From contig DASWED010000010.1 in the NCBI GenBank assembly GCA_036394995.1, forward strand, positions 1 to 48,965: a stretch of 48,965 bases of DNA. Direction: 5' to 3'. Source of the stretch: DASWED01 sp036394995. GTDB taxonomy: Bacteria > Actinomycetota > UBA4738 > JACQTL01. Positions 7,826 through 15,301 of the stretch are shown here, piece by piece (positions within the stretch are counted from its first letter, which is position 1; every line of letters starts with the position of its first letter). Made by a program: the position numbers and the translations under genes. The notes beneath the pieces are model-generated. The model worked only from the letters and a program-made list of their open reading frames with translations. It did no database searches and was not told where the DNA came from.

Positions 7826-10456
7826 ATGGCCTCTCTCCCCGGGGTGGCCCCGCGGTGCACGATCCATCGCGACGTGCGAGAGCGACGCCGCGAGCGCGCC
7901 CAGGAACCCGACGAGCCCGAGCGCCCGTCGGTCGCTGCGTCGCGCCCGAAGCCGGCGAACGATGGCCGAGGGACACGCTCGCAGCCCCGGATCGGTGGGC
8001 CGTCCGACGCCCATCCGATCGGCCCCGAGATGGCCTCCCGCATCGGCCGGCTCCGGGGCGCCGGCTCCCCGCTCACGCAGGCGTCTCGCGGGGATCTCGA
8101 GGCGGCGTCGGGCCGTGACCTCGGAGACGTCCGGATCCACGCGAACCACGAGTCGGACCGGCTGGCTCGCGAGGTGAGGGCCGCCGCGTTCACCTCGGGC
8201 ACCGACGTGTTCTTCCGGCGGGACCGCTTCGATCCCTCGTCCTCGTCCGGCCGGTCGCTGCTCGCCCACGAGGTGGGTCACGTCGTGGGTCCCCCCGCGC
8301 CCGCCTCCGTCGTCCTCCGGCAGCCCGAACCGCAGGAGGAAGAGGAGGAAGAGGAGGGCGAGCCGAAGCCGCAGGAGCTCCCGCACGAGGTACCGGAGAC
8401 CCCGGCCGACGTCATCGACAACGCGCTGGTCGACCTCGAGAACCAGATCCAGGCCAAGGAGGAGGACGAGCCCCTCGAGGCGGCGAAGCTGGAACGGCAG
8501 CTGCTGCTGGTCCAGTACGCCGCGCAGCCCGGCCTCCCCGACGTGGATGCCGCCGAGAGCTGGGTCGTGAAATGCGGGGAGGACTCCAAGGGCGAGGACG
8601 CCACGCTCGGGTTGCTCGGCAAGCAACGGGACTGGGCCCTTCGGCAGTACCCGCGGGCCTTCCCCGAGTGGTGGGGGAACGAGGTCAAACGCCGGCTGGA
8701 CCTGGGCATCGACCCCGCCTCGCTCCAGGCCCAGGTCACGGAGGCGTGGAACTCGCTCCAGAGCTTCGGGGAACAGGTGCCCCCCTACACGGTCCAGGAA
8801 GGCCTGCCGCTCGACTACGACCAGGCCCTGGCCGTGCAGAAGTTCGAGCTGAGCGCGCTGTACGCGAACCTCTCCGACCCCCACGCCGTGAAGGACTACG
8901 CGAAGGCGGCCATCGCCTATCGGAACACCGCGTATCGAAACGGGTTCGTGTTCCCGTGGACCATGTTCGTGAACAACCTCGTGCGGGAGGTCAAGGCCGG
9001 CACCACGGTGGTGGATCCTGCCGAGATCGATCGGCTGGTCGGTTCCACGTCGCGTCTGGGGGCCATGGCCCGCTCCGGGGGCTCGCCCGACGAGGACGCG
9101 TTCCGCGAGCTGGACGCGGAGCTCGTGAACATGCGGGAGGCCACCTTCCTCGTGGCCGTGGTGGGTCTGTTCCAGAGCATGAAGACGGCCACCGACCTGT
9201 GGAAGCAGGCCGCCGACCTGTTCCTCCAGAAGATGGCCGAGGCCGACGCCCAGATCAAGGGCGCCGGGTTCTTCGACAAGATCTCGAAGGCGTTCTGGTG
9301 GGCGTTCTCCCGCGGGTACTTCGGAGGGGCGGCCATGGCCCTGGCCGCCGGCATCATGCACATGGACATCACCGAGGTCGTGGGGAAGATCCTCCTGTTC
9401 GCCGGCCTCCAGGCCGTCCCGGGAGTGGACATCCTCGTCGACCTGTACCTGCTGTGGGAGGTCGGGTCGGACTTCATCTCCGCGATGATCGACCTGGCCA
9501 GCGCGTTCAAGGACGCCGGCGGGGCGGATACGGTCATCGACCTCCAGCGGGCGAGCGCCAGGCTCGCCAAGGCGCTCATCGCCGATCCGCTGCGGGCTCT
9601 CGTCGACTGGCTCGGGATCAAGGGCAGCATGGCGATGCTCGAGGAGAAGGCCGTCCGCTACCAGATCGCGGATCCCACCCTCAGCCGCAAGGACGCGCTG
9701 CAGCGGGCCCTGAAGGAGCCGGAGGGCGCCATCGAGAGCGCCGAGGCCGAGGGGGGCCTGGCGACCGTGGCCGAGGAGCCGGTGGGGGCCGGGGTCCTGG
9801 CACCGGTGGAGGAGACCGCGACCGAGATGCTCGAGCGGCAGGCCGCCCGTGCGGCCGAGAAGGAGGCGAAGATCACGCCCGAGATCGCCGCCGACATCGA
9901 GGCGGGGGCGAAGTTCGGCGGCGGGCTCCCGCGCTGGACGCTCCAGGACCTGACGATGCTCGCCGAGCACTACGCCGAGGAGGGCATGGCCCGGTGGATC
10001 AGGAGCGCGAAGCGGATGAACCGCATCCACCCGATGACGAAGGACCAGATGATCAAGGTGTTCGGGAAGGACGCGGGCGAGGAGTGCTGGAAGATCGTCA
10101 CGCCGACCACGCGGGGGGTCCACTGGCAGGGCCAGATCTTCATCCAGCGCGAGCTGGAGATCGAAGCCGCATCGAGCACCCTCGTGCACGAGGTCACCCA
10201 CCTGATCCAGGAACGGACCTTCCCGGGGTTCACGGACACCTTCGAGTCGGAGTTCCAGGCCATCTCGATGCAGCAGCGGTACGTGCAGCGGATGCCGGCC
10301 AATCAGGTGGCTGACCGCGACAAGTGGCTGCTGAGCGCCGACGCGACGACGATCTCCGATCGCATCCTCGACGCGTACGGTACGTACAAGTTCCTCACTC
10401 CCGCCGAGGCCGACCAGCTCGTCCAGCAGGTGGTCAACGAGCTGGGAACCTGGTGA
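7826..10456 (+). CDS. DUF4157-headed eCIS cargo candidate with C-terminal zinc-peptidase motif
   Basis: An 876-residue protein with two separated HExxH motifs. The N-terminal DUF4157 domain (about residues 80-155) has the classic GRDLGDVRIH and FTSGTDVFFRRDRF segments and HEVGH at 148-152. An acidic Glu-rich linker follows, then a long helical region with a hydrophobic patch around residues 500-555 (YFGGAAMALAAGIMHM and following) that could insert in membranes. Near the C-terminus, STLVHEVTHLIQE gives HEVTH at 788-792, with Glu candidates for a third ligand 15-17 residues later in FESEFQAISM. DUF4157 is known to mark eCIS-loaded effectors, so the tail is a plausible toxic protease. The gene is plus-strand inside a minus-strand operon. 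The start is uncertain: ATG 7826 and GTG 7874 are both possible, neither with a clear ribosome site. Confidence 0.8.
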   Translation: MASLPGVAPRCTIHRDVRERRRERAQEPDEPERPSVAASRPKPANDGRGTRSQPRIGGPSDAHPIGPEMASRIGRLRGAGSPLTQASRGDLEAASGRDLGDVRIHANHESDRLAREVRAAAFTSGTDVFFRRDRFDPSSSSGRSLLAHEVGHVVGPPAPASVVLRQPEPQEEEEEEEGEPKPQELPHEVPETPADVIDNALVDLENQIQAKEEDEPLEAAKLERQLLLVQYAAQPGLPDVDAAESWVVKCGEDSKGEDATLGLLGKQRDWALRQYPRAFPEWWGNEVKRRLDLGIDPASLQAQVTEAWNSLQSFGEQVPPYTVQEGLPLDYDQALAVQKFELSALYANLSDPHAVKDYAKAAIAYRNTAYRNGFVFPWTMFVNNLVREVKAGTTVVDPAEIDRLVGSTSRLGAMARSGGSPDEDAFRELDAELVNMREATFLVAVVGLFQSMKTATDLWKQAADLFLQKMAEADAQIKGAGFFDKISKAFWWAFSRGYFGGAAMALAAGIMHMDITEVVGKILLFAGLQAVPGVDILVDLYLLWEVGSDFISAMIDLASAFKDAGGADTVIDLQRASARLAKALIADPLRALVDWLGIKGSMAMLEEKAVRYQIADPTLSRKDALQRALKEPEGAIESAEAEGGLATVAEEPVGAGVLAPVEETATEMLERQAARAAEKEAKITPEIAADIEAGAKFGGGLPRWTLQDLTMLAEHYAEEGMARWIRSAKRMNRIHPMTKDQMIKVFGKDAGEECWKIVTPTTRGVHWQGQIFIQRELEIEAASSTLVHEVTHLIQERTFPGFTDTFESEFQAISMQQRYVQRMPANQVADRDKWLLSADATTISDRILDAYGTYKFLTPAEADQLVQQVVNELGTW

Positions 10457-10459
10457 GCC

Positions 10460-11083
10460 ATGGAGGGGGCCGCGGATCTCGAGGCCGTCGCCCGGCGCAT
10501 CGTGGAGCGACACGTGCTCGGGCCGGGGCGGCGGGTGGACTCGGTGCGCGTGCAGGGCACCGGGGTGATCGTGGAGACGGACGTGTTCCCGTGGGTCGTC
10601 CGCGTCGCGGCGTCGCCCGACGATCGCCTCGAGCTGTACGACGTCGTCCCGGGCCTCCACGTCGATCCCCCGCCCGTGCCGCACGGCATCGCCGTGCTGG
10701 ACTCGGGCGAGTCGTTCCGGCTGAACGACCCGGACGACGTTCGGGGCCTGTGGTCGCGGGGAGGCTCGTGGATGAGCCCGGAGGCCCTGGCCGAGCTGCT
10801 GGCGGCCTACCAGTCGGGGGATTACCGGGGCCACGTGATCGGCAGCCGGACCGACCCCGTGGCCCGGCGCAGGGCGGAGCAGGTCGCCTCGGTGCCGGGG
10901 TGCGCCCCACTCAGGGTGGAGGAGCCTGACGGCCGGCTGACCCTCCGGTTCTGCTCGTTCTCGCTGGCCCCCACCCCGCAGGGAGAGGACCGCATGGCGG
11001 TGCATCGGTGGGAGGTGGAGGCTCGCCGGGACGGAGCGATCCGGTGGACCACCCGCCGGGTGGCGGACCTCCCGGCGAGCTGA
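10460..11083 (+). CDS. Unknown protein paired with the cargo candidate
   Basis: A 207-residue soluble protein that I do not recognise. It starts 3 bases after the cargo gene stop, so the two are cotranscribed and probably coupled. There is no signal peptide and no transmembrane segment. The first 80 residues look like alternating beta strands and short helices (the segment VIVETDVFPWVVRVAASPDD stands out), and the rest is acidic/arginine-rich and mixed. The position directly after a possible toxin makes an immunity protein, a loading chaperone or a second cargo reasonable guesses, but no motif decides between them. It ends facing the cap gene at 43 bases. Confidence 0.65.
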   Translation: MEGAADLEAVARRIVERHVLGPGRRVDSVRVQGTGVIVETDVFPWVVRVAASPDDRLELYDVVPGLHVDPPPVPHGIAVLDSGESFRLNDPDDVRGLWSRGGSWMSPEALAELLAAYQSGDYRGHVIGSRTDPVARRRAEQVASVPGCAPLRVEEPDGRLTLRFCSFSLAPTPQGEDRMAVHRWEVEARRDGAIRWTTRRVADLPAS

Positions 11084-11126
11084 CCCGGAGGCCGGAGGAT
11101 CCGGTGCGGGGGCCCGCCCCGCCCCG

Positions 11127-11930
11127 TCATCCCCGCTTCTTCGCGGATCCTGCTGATCCCGTGACCCGGACCGCTCCCTTCGCCGGGACCTTCGCGGCGA
11201 GTGGGCGCTCCGTCGCGACCGTGACCTCGTCGCCCTCCTCAGCCCGGATCAGGAACCGGCCCTCGGCGTCGGCCGTGGCCCGGCCCCGCGGCGAGAGCAC
11301 GCTCGCCCCCGAGGCCCCCTCGGCGACCCCGCCCACGGACGCCGTGCGCTCGGCCCGCCCGCCCCCGGTGCGGTCCGTCAGTCCGATCTCGTATCGCTCC
11401 ACGGGCGGTCCCGCCTCCTGGAACAGGTTCGTGTCGACGGTGGCGGTGATCCTCAGGTCGAGCCCGGGCTTGAGCTTTCCGCCGAGGGCGGTCCACAGGT
11501 CGGGGTTGCCCTCGCCGTCCGCGGCCGCGGCGGAGACGGTGGGGAGCGGCACCACGCCCGCGTAGTCGCCCTGGAGGTGCTCGGCGGCGATCTCCCGGTT
11601 TCGCAGGAGCGCGATCAGCACGGCGCCGAGGAGCCGGTGCTCGTCCTGGACCTCGGTGGTCCACGCCGTGACCAGGTACCGGCAGTCCACCCGGGGCTTC
11701 GGCGGCCGCCAGGACCGGCCGCCGTTCTCCTCCTCGACGAGCTCCACCCCGGCCTCGCGTTCGGCGGTGTTCACCCGGAGGTCCCACAGGAACAGGTTCA
11801 CCGTGGGCTTCGTGATCGCGGCTCCCCACTCGCTGTCGGGAGCGTCGAATGACACGTCCACCTGCCGGGCGGGCAGGGGCACCTCGGCCCGGAGGAACGC
11901 CTCGATGGTCTCATCCAACAGGTGCAGCAT
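11127..11930 (-). CDS. DUF4255 cap/tail terminator protein (Afp16/Pvc16-like)
   Basis: A 267-residue protein. The first 185 residues match the DUF4255 (Pvc16 N-terminal) family: a start with LLDETIEAFLRAEVPL, then VNLFLWDLRVN and CRYLVTAWTTEVQDEHRLLG, all typical of this family. These proteins cap the distal end of tube and sheath and fix particle length. The tail after residue 185 is Ala/Gly/Arg-rich with a possible small beta domain ending in a Lys/Arg-rich tip. The ATG at 11930 lies inside the end of the AAA+ gene (20-base overlap), showing translational coupling of the two. Confidence 0.9.
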   Translation of the reverse strand: MLHLLDETIEAFLRAEVPLPARQVDVSFDAPDSEWGAAITKPTVNLFLWDLRVNTAEREAGVELVEEENGGRSWRPPKPRVDCRYLVTAWTTEVQDEHRLLGAVLIALLRNREIAAEHLQGDYAGVVPLPTVSAAAADGEGNPDLWTALGGKLKPGLDLRITATVDTNLFQEAGPPVERYEIGLTDRTGGGRAERTASVGGVAEGASGASVLSPRGRATADAEGRFLIRAEEGDEVTVATERPLAAKVPAKGAVRVTGSAGSAKKRG

Positions 11931-13779
11931 CGGTCTCCTCCCGCACCAGGTCGAAATACCGGTCGAACTCCACCTCCGTGCGGAGGCGGCCGAGCTTCTG
12001 GAACTCCCGCTTCAGGCCCAGGATCACGGTCTCCATCGTGATCGGCGTGCCGGACTCCGCCGCGAGGAACGCCGCCGTGAGCGCGGCGTTGCGGATGGAA
12101 CCCCCGGTGATCCGGAACCGTCGGGCCAGGAAGTCGAGGTCGAGGTCCTCGGTGTCGGCGCCGGGCGGGAACGACAAGGCCCAGATGGCCCGGCGGCCGT
12201 CCTCGTCGGGCATGGGGAACTCCACCGCGACGTGGATGCGGCGCAGGAACGCCTGGTCCATGTTCCGCTGGAGGTTCGTGGCCATGACTACCACCCCCTC
12301 GTACGCCTCGAGCCGCTGCAGGAGGAAGGCCACCTCGATGTTCGCGTAGCGATCGTGGGCGTCCCCGACCTCCGACCGCTTCCCGAACAGCGCGTCGGCC
12401 TCGTCGAAGAACAGCACGAGGTTGCCCGCGGCGGCGCCCGAGAAGATCCGTTCGAGGTTCTTCTCGGTCTCCCCGATGTACTTGCTGACCACGGAGGACA
12501 GGTCGATCTTGTACAGGTCCAGCCCGAGCTGGCCGGCCACGATCTCCGCGGCGAGCGTCTTCCCCGTGCCCGACAGCCCCGAGAACAGCGCCACCAGCCC
12601 CGGGGAGGGGAACGGCGCGAACCCCCACTCGCCGTGGACCCGGGACCGGTGCCGGTATCGCGACACCAGCTCCTCGAGCTGCCCCCGCTGGTCGTCCGGG
12701 ACGACGAGGTCGGCCCATCCGCGCGTGGGCCGGACCCGGGTGGCCATTCGGTCGAGGTGCCCGCTGGCCAGCCGCCGAACCGCGGCGTCCACGTCGCCCC
12801 CCATCGCGTTCGCGGCCAGCCCCACCAGCCGGAGCTGCTCGCGACCGACCGGATGGGGAGGCGGCGCCGAGCCGCCGACGAGCCGCTGCCAGTCGGAAGC
12901 GGTGGCCACACCGTCCTCGGCCCGGACCTCGGTCCACGGCCGGCGGGGCAGGCTCTCGATGGCGAGTTCCGTCGGAGACGACACGACCCACGCGAGGTGA
13001 TCCGCCCGCTCGATCCGTTCCCGGGCCACGGGCCCGAGCTCGCCCGGCGCCTCGAGCATCACTCCGAGGCCCAGCACGGTGGCCTCCCGGACGACCGCAT
13101 CCCAGGAGGTGGCCGCGTCCGGGACCGGGCACACCAGAAACCCCCGCCCGGCGGACCGACCGGCGGCCGCGGCCAGGCGCGTCGCGCGGTCGGGGCCGAC
13201 AACGAGGACGAGGTCGGCCGTGCCTCCCGGGGGGGCCGGCGGAACCAACTCCGTGCCCGGCGGGAGGTCGGGGTCCAAAGAGTCGTCGCCCGCCAGGGCC
13301 CACACGGCCCGGGGGGCGAGGGAGGCCATGCGGGTGGCCCATGGTCCGGTCTGCTCCACCTCCACCAGTGCCGCGCGCACCAGCCGGGACCCGGGCGATA
13401 CCGACCGCACGCCCCCGTGGAGGGCATCGAAGAGTCGATCCAGCGTCGAGAGCGTGAGGCGCGGCAGGTGGATGCTGTCCTGGACGTGGGCCAGCAGACG
13501 CTGGCGGCGCTCGTCCATCTCCACCGCGGCGAGGACGGCCAGGACCTCGGCCTCCGCCCCGGACAGGCGGGCGTGACGCACGAGGCCGGGGAACGGGGAC
13601 GTCTCGGGGAGCGACGCGTGGAACCGGACCCGGAGGGGCTCCAGCCGGGCGCGGGCGACCGCGACTTCCCCCGGAAGGTCCCCGGGCGGAACGCCGTGCG
13701 CGAGAGAGAACGCGGCCATCTCCTGGCGGAGGACCTCGTCGGCGAAGGACTCCCACGGCTCGGGGGGTCCGCGCCCCAT
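11911..13779 (-). CDS. AAA+ ATPase of the eCIS (Afp15/Pvc15-like)
   Basis: A 622-residue protein with a poorly conserved N-terminal half (residues 1-340) and a classical AAA+ module in the C-terminal part. Walker A is GLSGTGKT at about 401-408, Walker B is LFFDEAD near 457-462, followed by a sensor-1 region with VVVMATNLQRNMD and an arginine-finger region (FLRRIH). This ATPase occurs in nearly all eCIS loci and is thought to act in particle assembly or cargo handling; its exact role is unsettled. It is fused to no other domain. It follows regulator 1 by 45 bases and overlaps the cap gene. Confidence 0.93.
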   Translation of the reverse strand: MGRGPPEPWESFADEVLRQEMAAFSLAHGVPPGDLPGEVAVARARLEPLRVRFHASLPETSPFPGLVRHARLSGAEAEVLAVLAAVEMDERRQRLLAHVQDSIHLPRLTLSTLDRLFDALHGGVRSVSPGSRLVRAALVEVEQTGPWATRMASLAPRAVWALAGDDSLDPDLPPGTELVPPAPPGGTADLVLVVGPDRATRLAAAAGRSAGRGFLVCPVPDAATSWDAVVREATVLGLGVMLEAPGELGPVARERIERADHLAWVVSSPTELAIESLPRRPWTEVRAEDGVATASDWQRLVGGSAPPPHPVGREQLRLVGLAANAMGGDVDAAVRRLASGHLDRMATRVRPTRGWADLVVPDDQRGQLEELVSRYRHRSRVHGEWGFAPFPSPGLVALFSGLSGTGKTLAAEIVAGQLGLDLYKIDLSSVVSKYIGETEKNLERIFSGAAAGNLVLFFDEADALFGKRSEVGDAHDRYANIEVAFLLQRLEAYEGVVVMATNLQRNMDQAFLRRIHVAVEFPMPDEDGRRAIWALSFPPGADTEDLDLDFLARRFRITGGSIRNAALTAAFLAAESGTPITMETVILGLKREFQKLGRLRTEVEFDRYFDLVREETDAAPVG

Positions 13780-13824
13780 CAGACGCCCCTTCCGGTGTTG
13801 CCGCGGGGGCGGCCGGGCCGCAGG

Positions 13825-14448
13825 TCAGATCACCCCTCGCCGGGTGGCCAGCGCCACGGCGTGGGCCCGGCTCCGGCAGTTCATCTTCACCAGCAGGTCG
13901 TGGACGATGTTCTTCACGGTTCGCTCCGAGTACGAGAGTTTCAGTGCGATGTCCCTGGTGTCGTTGCCCTCGGCCAGGAGCCGGAGGACGCCGAGCTCCC
14001 GGGCCGCGAGTTGGCCGGCCGTGCCGCGCGGGCCGCCCCGGGCCAGGGAGTCGACGAGTCGTCCAAGGAGCGCCGGTGGCAGGGTCCCGTTCCCCGCCAC
14101 CACGGCGCGCAGCGAACTGGCGAGTCCTGCCGGGGTCAGCTCCGAGCGAACGAGGAACCCCGCCAGCCCCGCCTGGACGGCGTCGAGGAGGGTCTCCTCG
14201 CGCGCGGCCCTCGCGATCCCGACGAGACGCATGTCGCCGGCCGACGCGATCCGCACGGCTCGCTGCAGGCCGTCGTCCTCGAGGTCGAACAGCAGGACGT
14301 CGATGCGGGAGGGATCCGGTTCGGGCTCGAAGTTCGCGCTCTCGCCGGCCACCCGGAACCCGTCGCCGTGCAGGCACCCGACGAGCCCCCGGCGGAAGAT
14401 CGCGTTGCGGTCGTCCACCCACACCCGGGCACGGACGTCGTCCTCCAC
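13825..14448 (-). CDS. LuxR/NarL-type response regulator 1 of the eCIS locus
   Basis: A 207-residue two-domain regulator. The receiver part (1-125) has an acidic pair in VWVDDRNAIF and the likely phospho-acceptor Asp in VLLFDLEDD; the usual Lys near LVRSE is replaced by Arg. The C-terminal 65 residues form a LuxR-type helix-turn-helix (RELGVLRLLAEGNDTRDIAL, then YSERTVKNIVHDLL). A GTG at 14448 fits the start of the receiver fold; the open frame upstream shows no homology. It lies 45 bases before the AAA+ gene in the same direction, so it probably leads or belongs to that operon. No partner histidine kinase is in the window. Confidence 0.85.
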   Translation of the reverse strand: MEDDVRARVWVDDRNAIFRRGLVGCLHGDGFRVAGESANFEPEPDPSRIDVLLFDLEDDGLQRAVRIASAGDMRLVGIARAAREETLLDAVQAGLAGFLVRSELTPAGLASSLRAVVAGNGTLPPALLGRLVDSLARGGPRGTAGQLAARELGVLRLLAEGNDTRDIALKLSYSERTVKNIVHDLLVKMNCRSRAHAVALATRRGVI

Positions 14449-14604
14449 GGCGGGAATGCCATCACGGACCGCCCCGCTCGCGATAGGTCCACGCGGACGG
14501 CCTTCCGGACCGACCTCGGGGCCCGGATGGCCGTCGGAACCTCCCCGGAACGCTCCGCGCCCACCCGGTGGGGCAGCGACCGTGCCTGGCCGGCGGTCGC
14601 GGGT

Positions 14605-14641
14605 TGCCCGATCGGGCGAGCGATATCCGCCCGATCGGGCA
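14605..14641. promoter_or_regulatory. Long perfect inverted repeat between the two response regulators
   Basis: TGCCCGATCGGGCG (14605-14618), a 9-base spacer, and its exact reverse complement CGCCCGATCGGGCA (14628-14641). Each 14-base arm also contains the 12-base palindrome GCCCGATCGGGC, so two palindromic sites stand 23 bases apart, about two helical turns. It lies 4 bases after the regulator 2 stop and about 157 bases ahead of regulator 1. It could be a terminator hairpin for regulator 2, although no U-run follows, or a tandem operator for a dimeric regulator. The internal symmetry favours a protein-binding role. Confidence 0.55.
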
Positions 14642-14645
14642 GGGC

Positions 14646-15191
14646 TCAGATCAGGCCGCGGCGGATGCCCCGGGCGACGGCCTGCGCCCGGCTTCGGGCC
14701 CCGAGCTCCTGCTGGATGTCGTGGATCAGGCCCTTGATGGTCCGTTCGGAGTAGCGGAGCTGCTGGGAGATCTCCATGGTGTCCGCGCCCTCGGCCAGCA
14801 GCTGGAGGACGCGGAGCCTCCGGTCGTCCATCCCGTCGCCGGGGCGTCCGCCGGGTGCGTCGCCCACGCGGAGGCCTGCCGCGGCGGCGCGGACCGCGCC
14901 GATGAGCTGTTCCGGGGTGAGCGTCGCGCGAGGCAGGACCGCCATGACGCGGCTCCCCGCCGCAGGTTGCGGCGCCACCCCCGAGCCGCCGCCGCACACG
15001 ACCAGGGGGCAGCCGAGATCCTCGGCCGCCGCCGCGTGGGCCGACACGACGGCGACATCGACGGGTTCCGGAAGCGGTCCGGCCGGGGCGTCCACGACGA
15101 CCTCCAGGGTGGGATCCTCCGCGATGCAGCTCGAGAGTCCCTTGCGGAACACCTCGTGTTCGTCGACGACCGCCACGCGTACCGGGCGCAT
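14646..15191 (-). CDS. LuxR/NarL-type regulator 2 with degenerate receiver
   Basis: A 181-residue protein related to regulator 1. The N-terminus (RVAVVDEHEVFRKGLSSCI) is a standard LuxR-type receiver start, but the strand that should end in the phospho-acceptor Asp reads VDVAVVSAH, so the Asp is replaced by Ser and phosphorylation is unlikely. The receiver is also short (about 110 residues). The DNA-binding domain is intact: RVLQLLAEGADTMEISQQ and YSERTIKGLIHDI. The ATG at 15191 has a GGGAGGG ribosome site. It is divergent from ccmF across 110 bases and is probably the first gene of the eCIS regulatory unit. Confidence 0.85.
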   Translation of the reverse strand: MRPVRVAVVDEHEVFRKGLSSCIAEDPTLEVVVDAPAGPLPEPVDVAVVSAHAAAAEDLGCPLVVCGGGSGVAPQPAAGSRVMAVLPRATLTPEQLIGAVRAAAAGLRVGDAPGGRPGDGMDDRRLRVLQLLAEGADTMEISQQLRYSERTIKGLIHDIQQELGARSRAQAVARGIRRGLI

Positions 15192-15301
15192 GACCCTCCC
15201 CGGGACTGAGGCCGGTATCTTGCCCCAACTGCCGGAATCTGCAACCGGGCCCCTCCCGGGACCGTCTCGCAAGCGGAAGCCCACCGGTAACCTGTCCCTC
15301 G

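Noticed and set aside
7688..11005. Very long minus-strand open frame opposite the cargo gene
   Set aside because: At this GC content stops are rare in the antisense frame. The plus strand has clear DUF4157 homology and motifs, while the antisense product shows none.
11092..11120. GC-rich stems between the convergent partner and cap genes as a terminator
   Set aside because: Stems are only about five bases and lack a U-run; in DNA this GC-rich such pairings are expected by chance.
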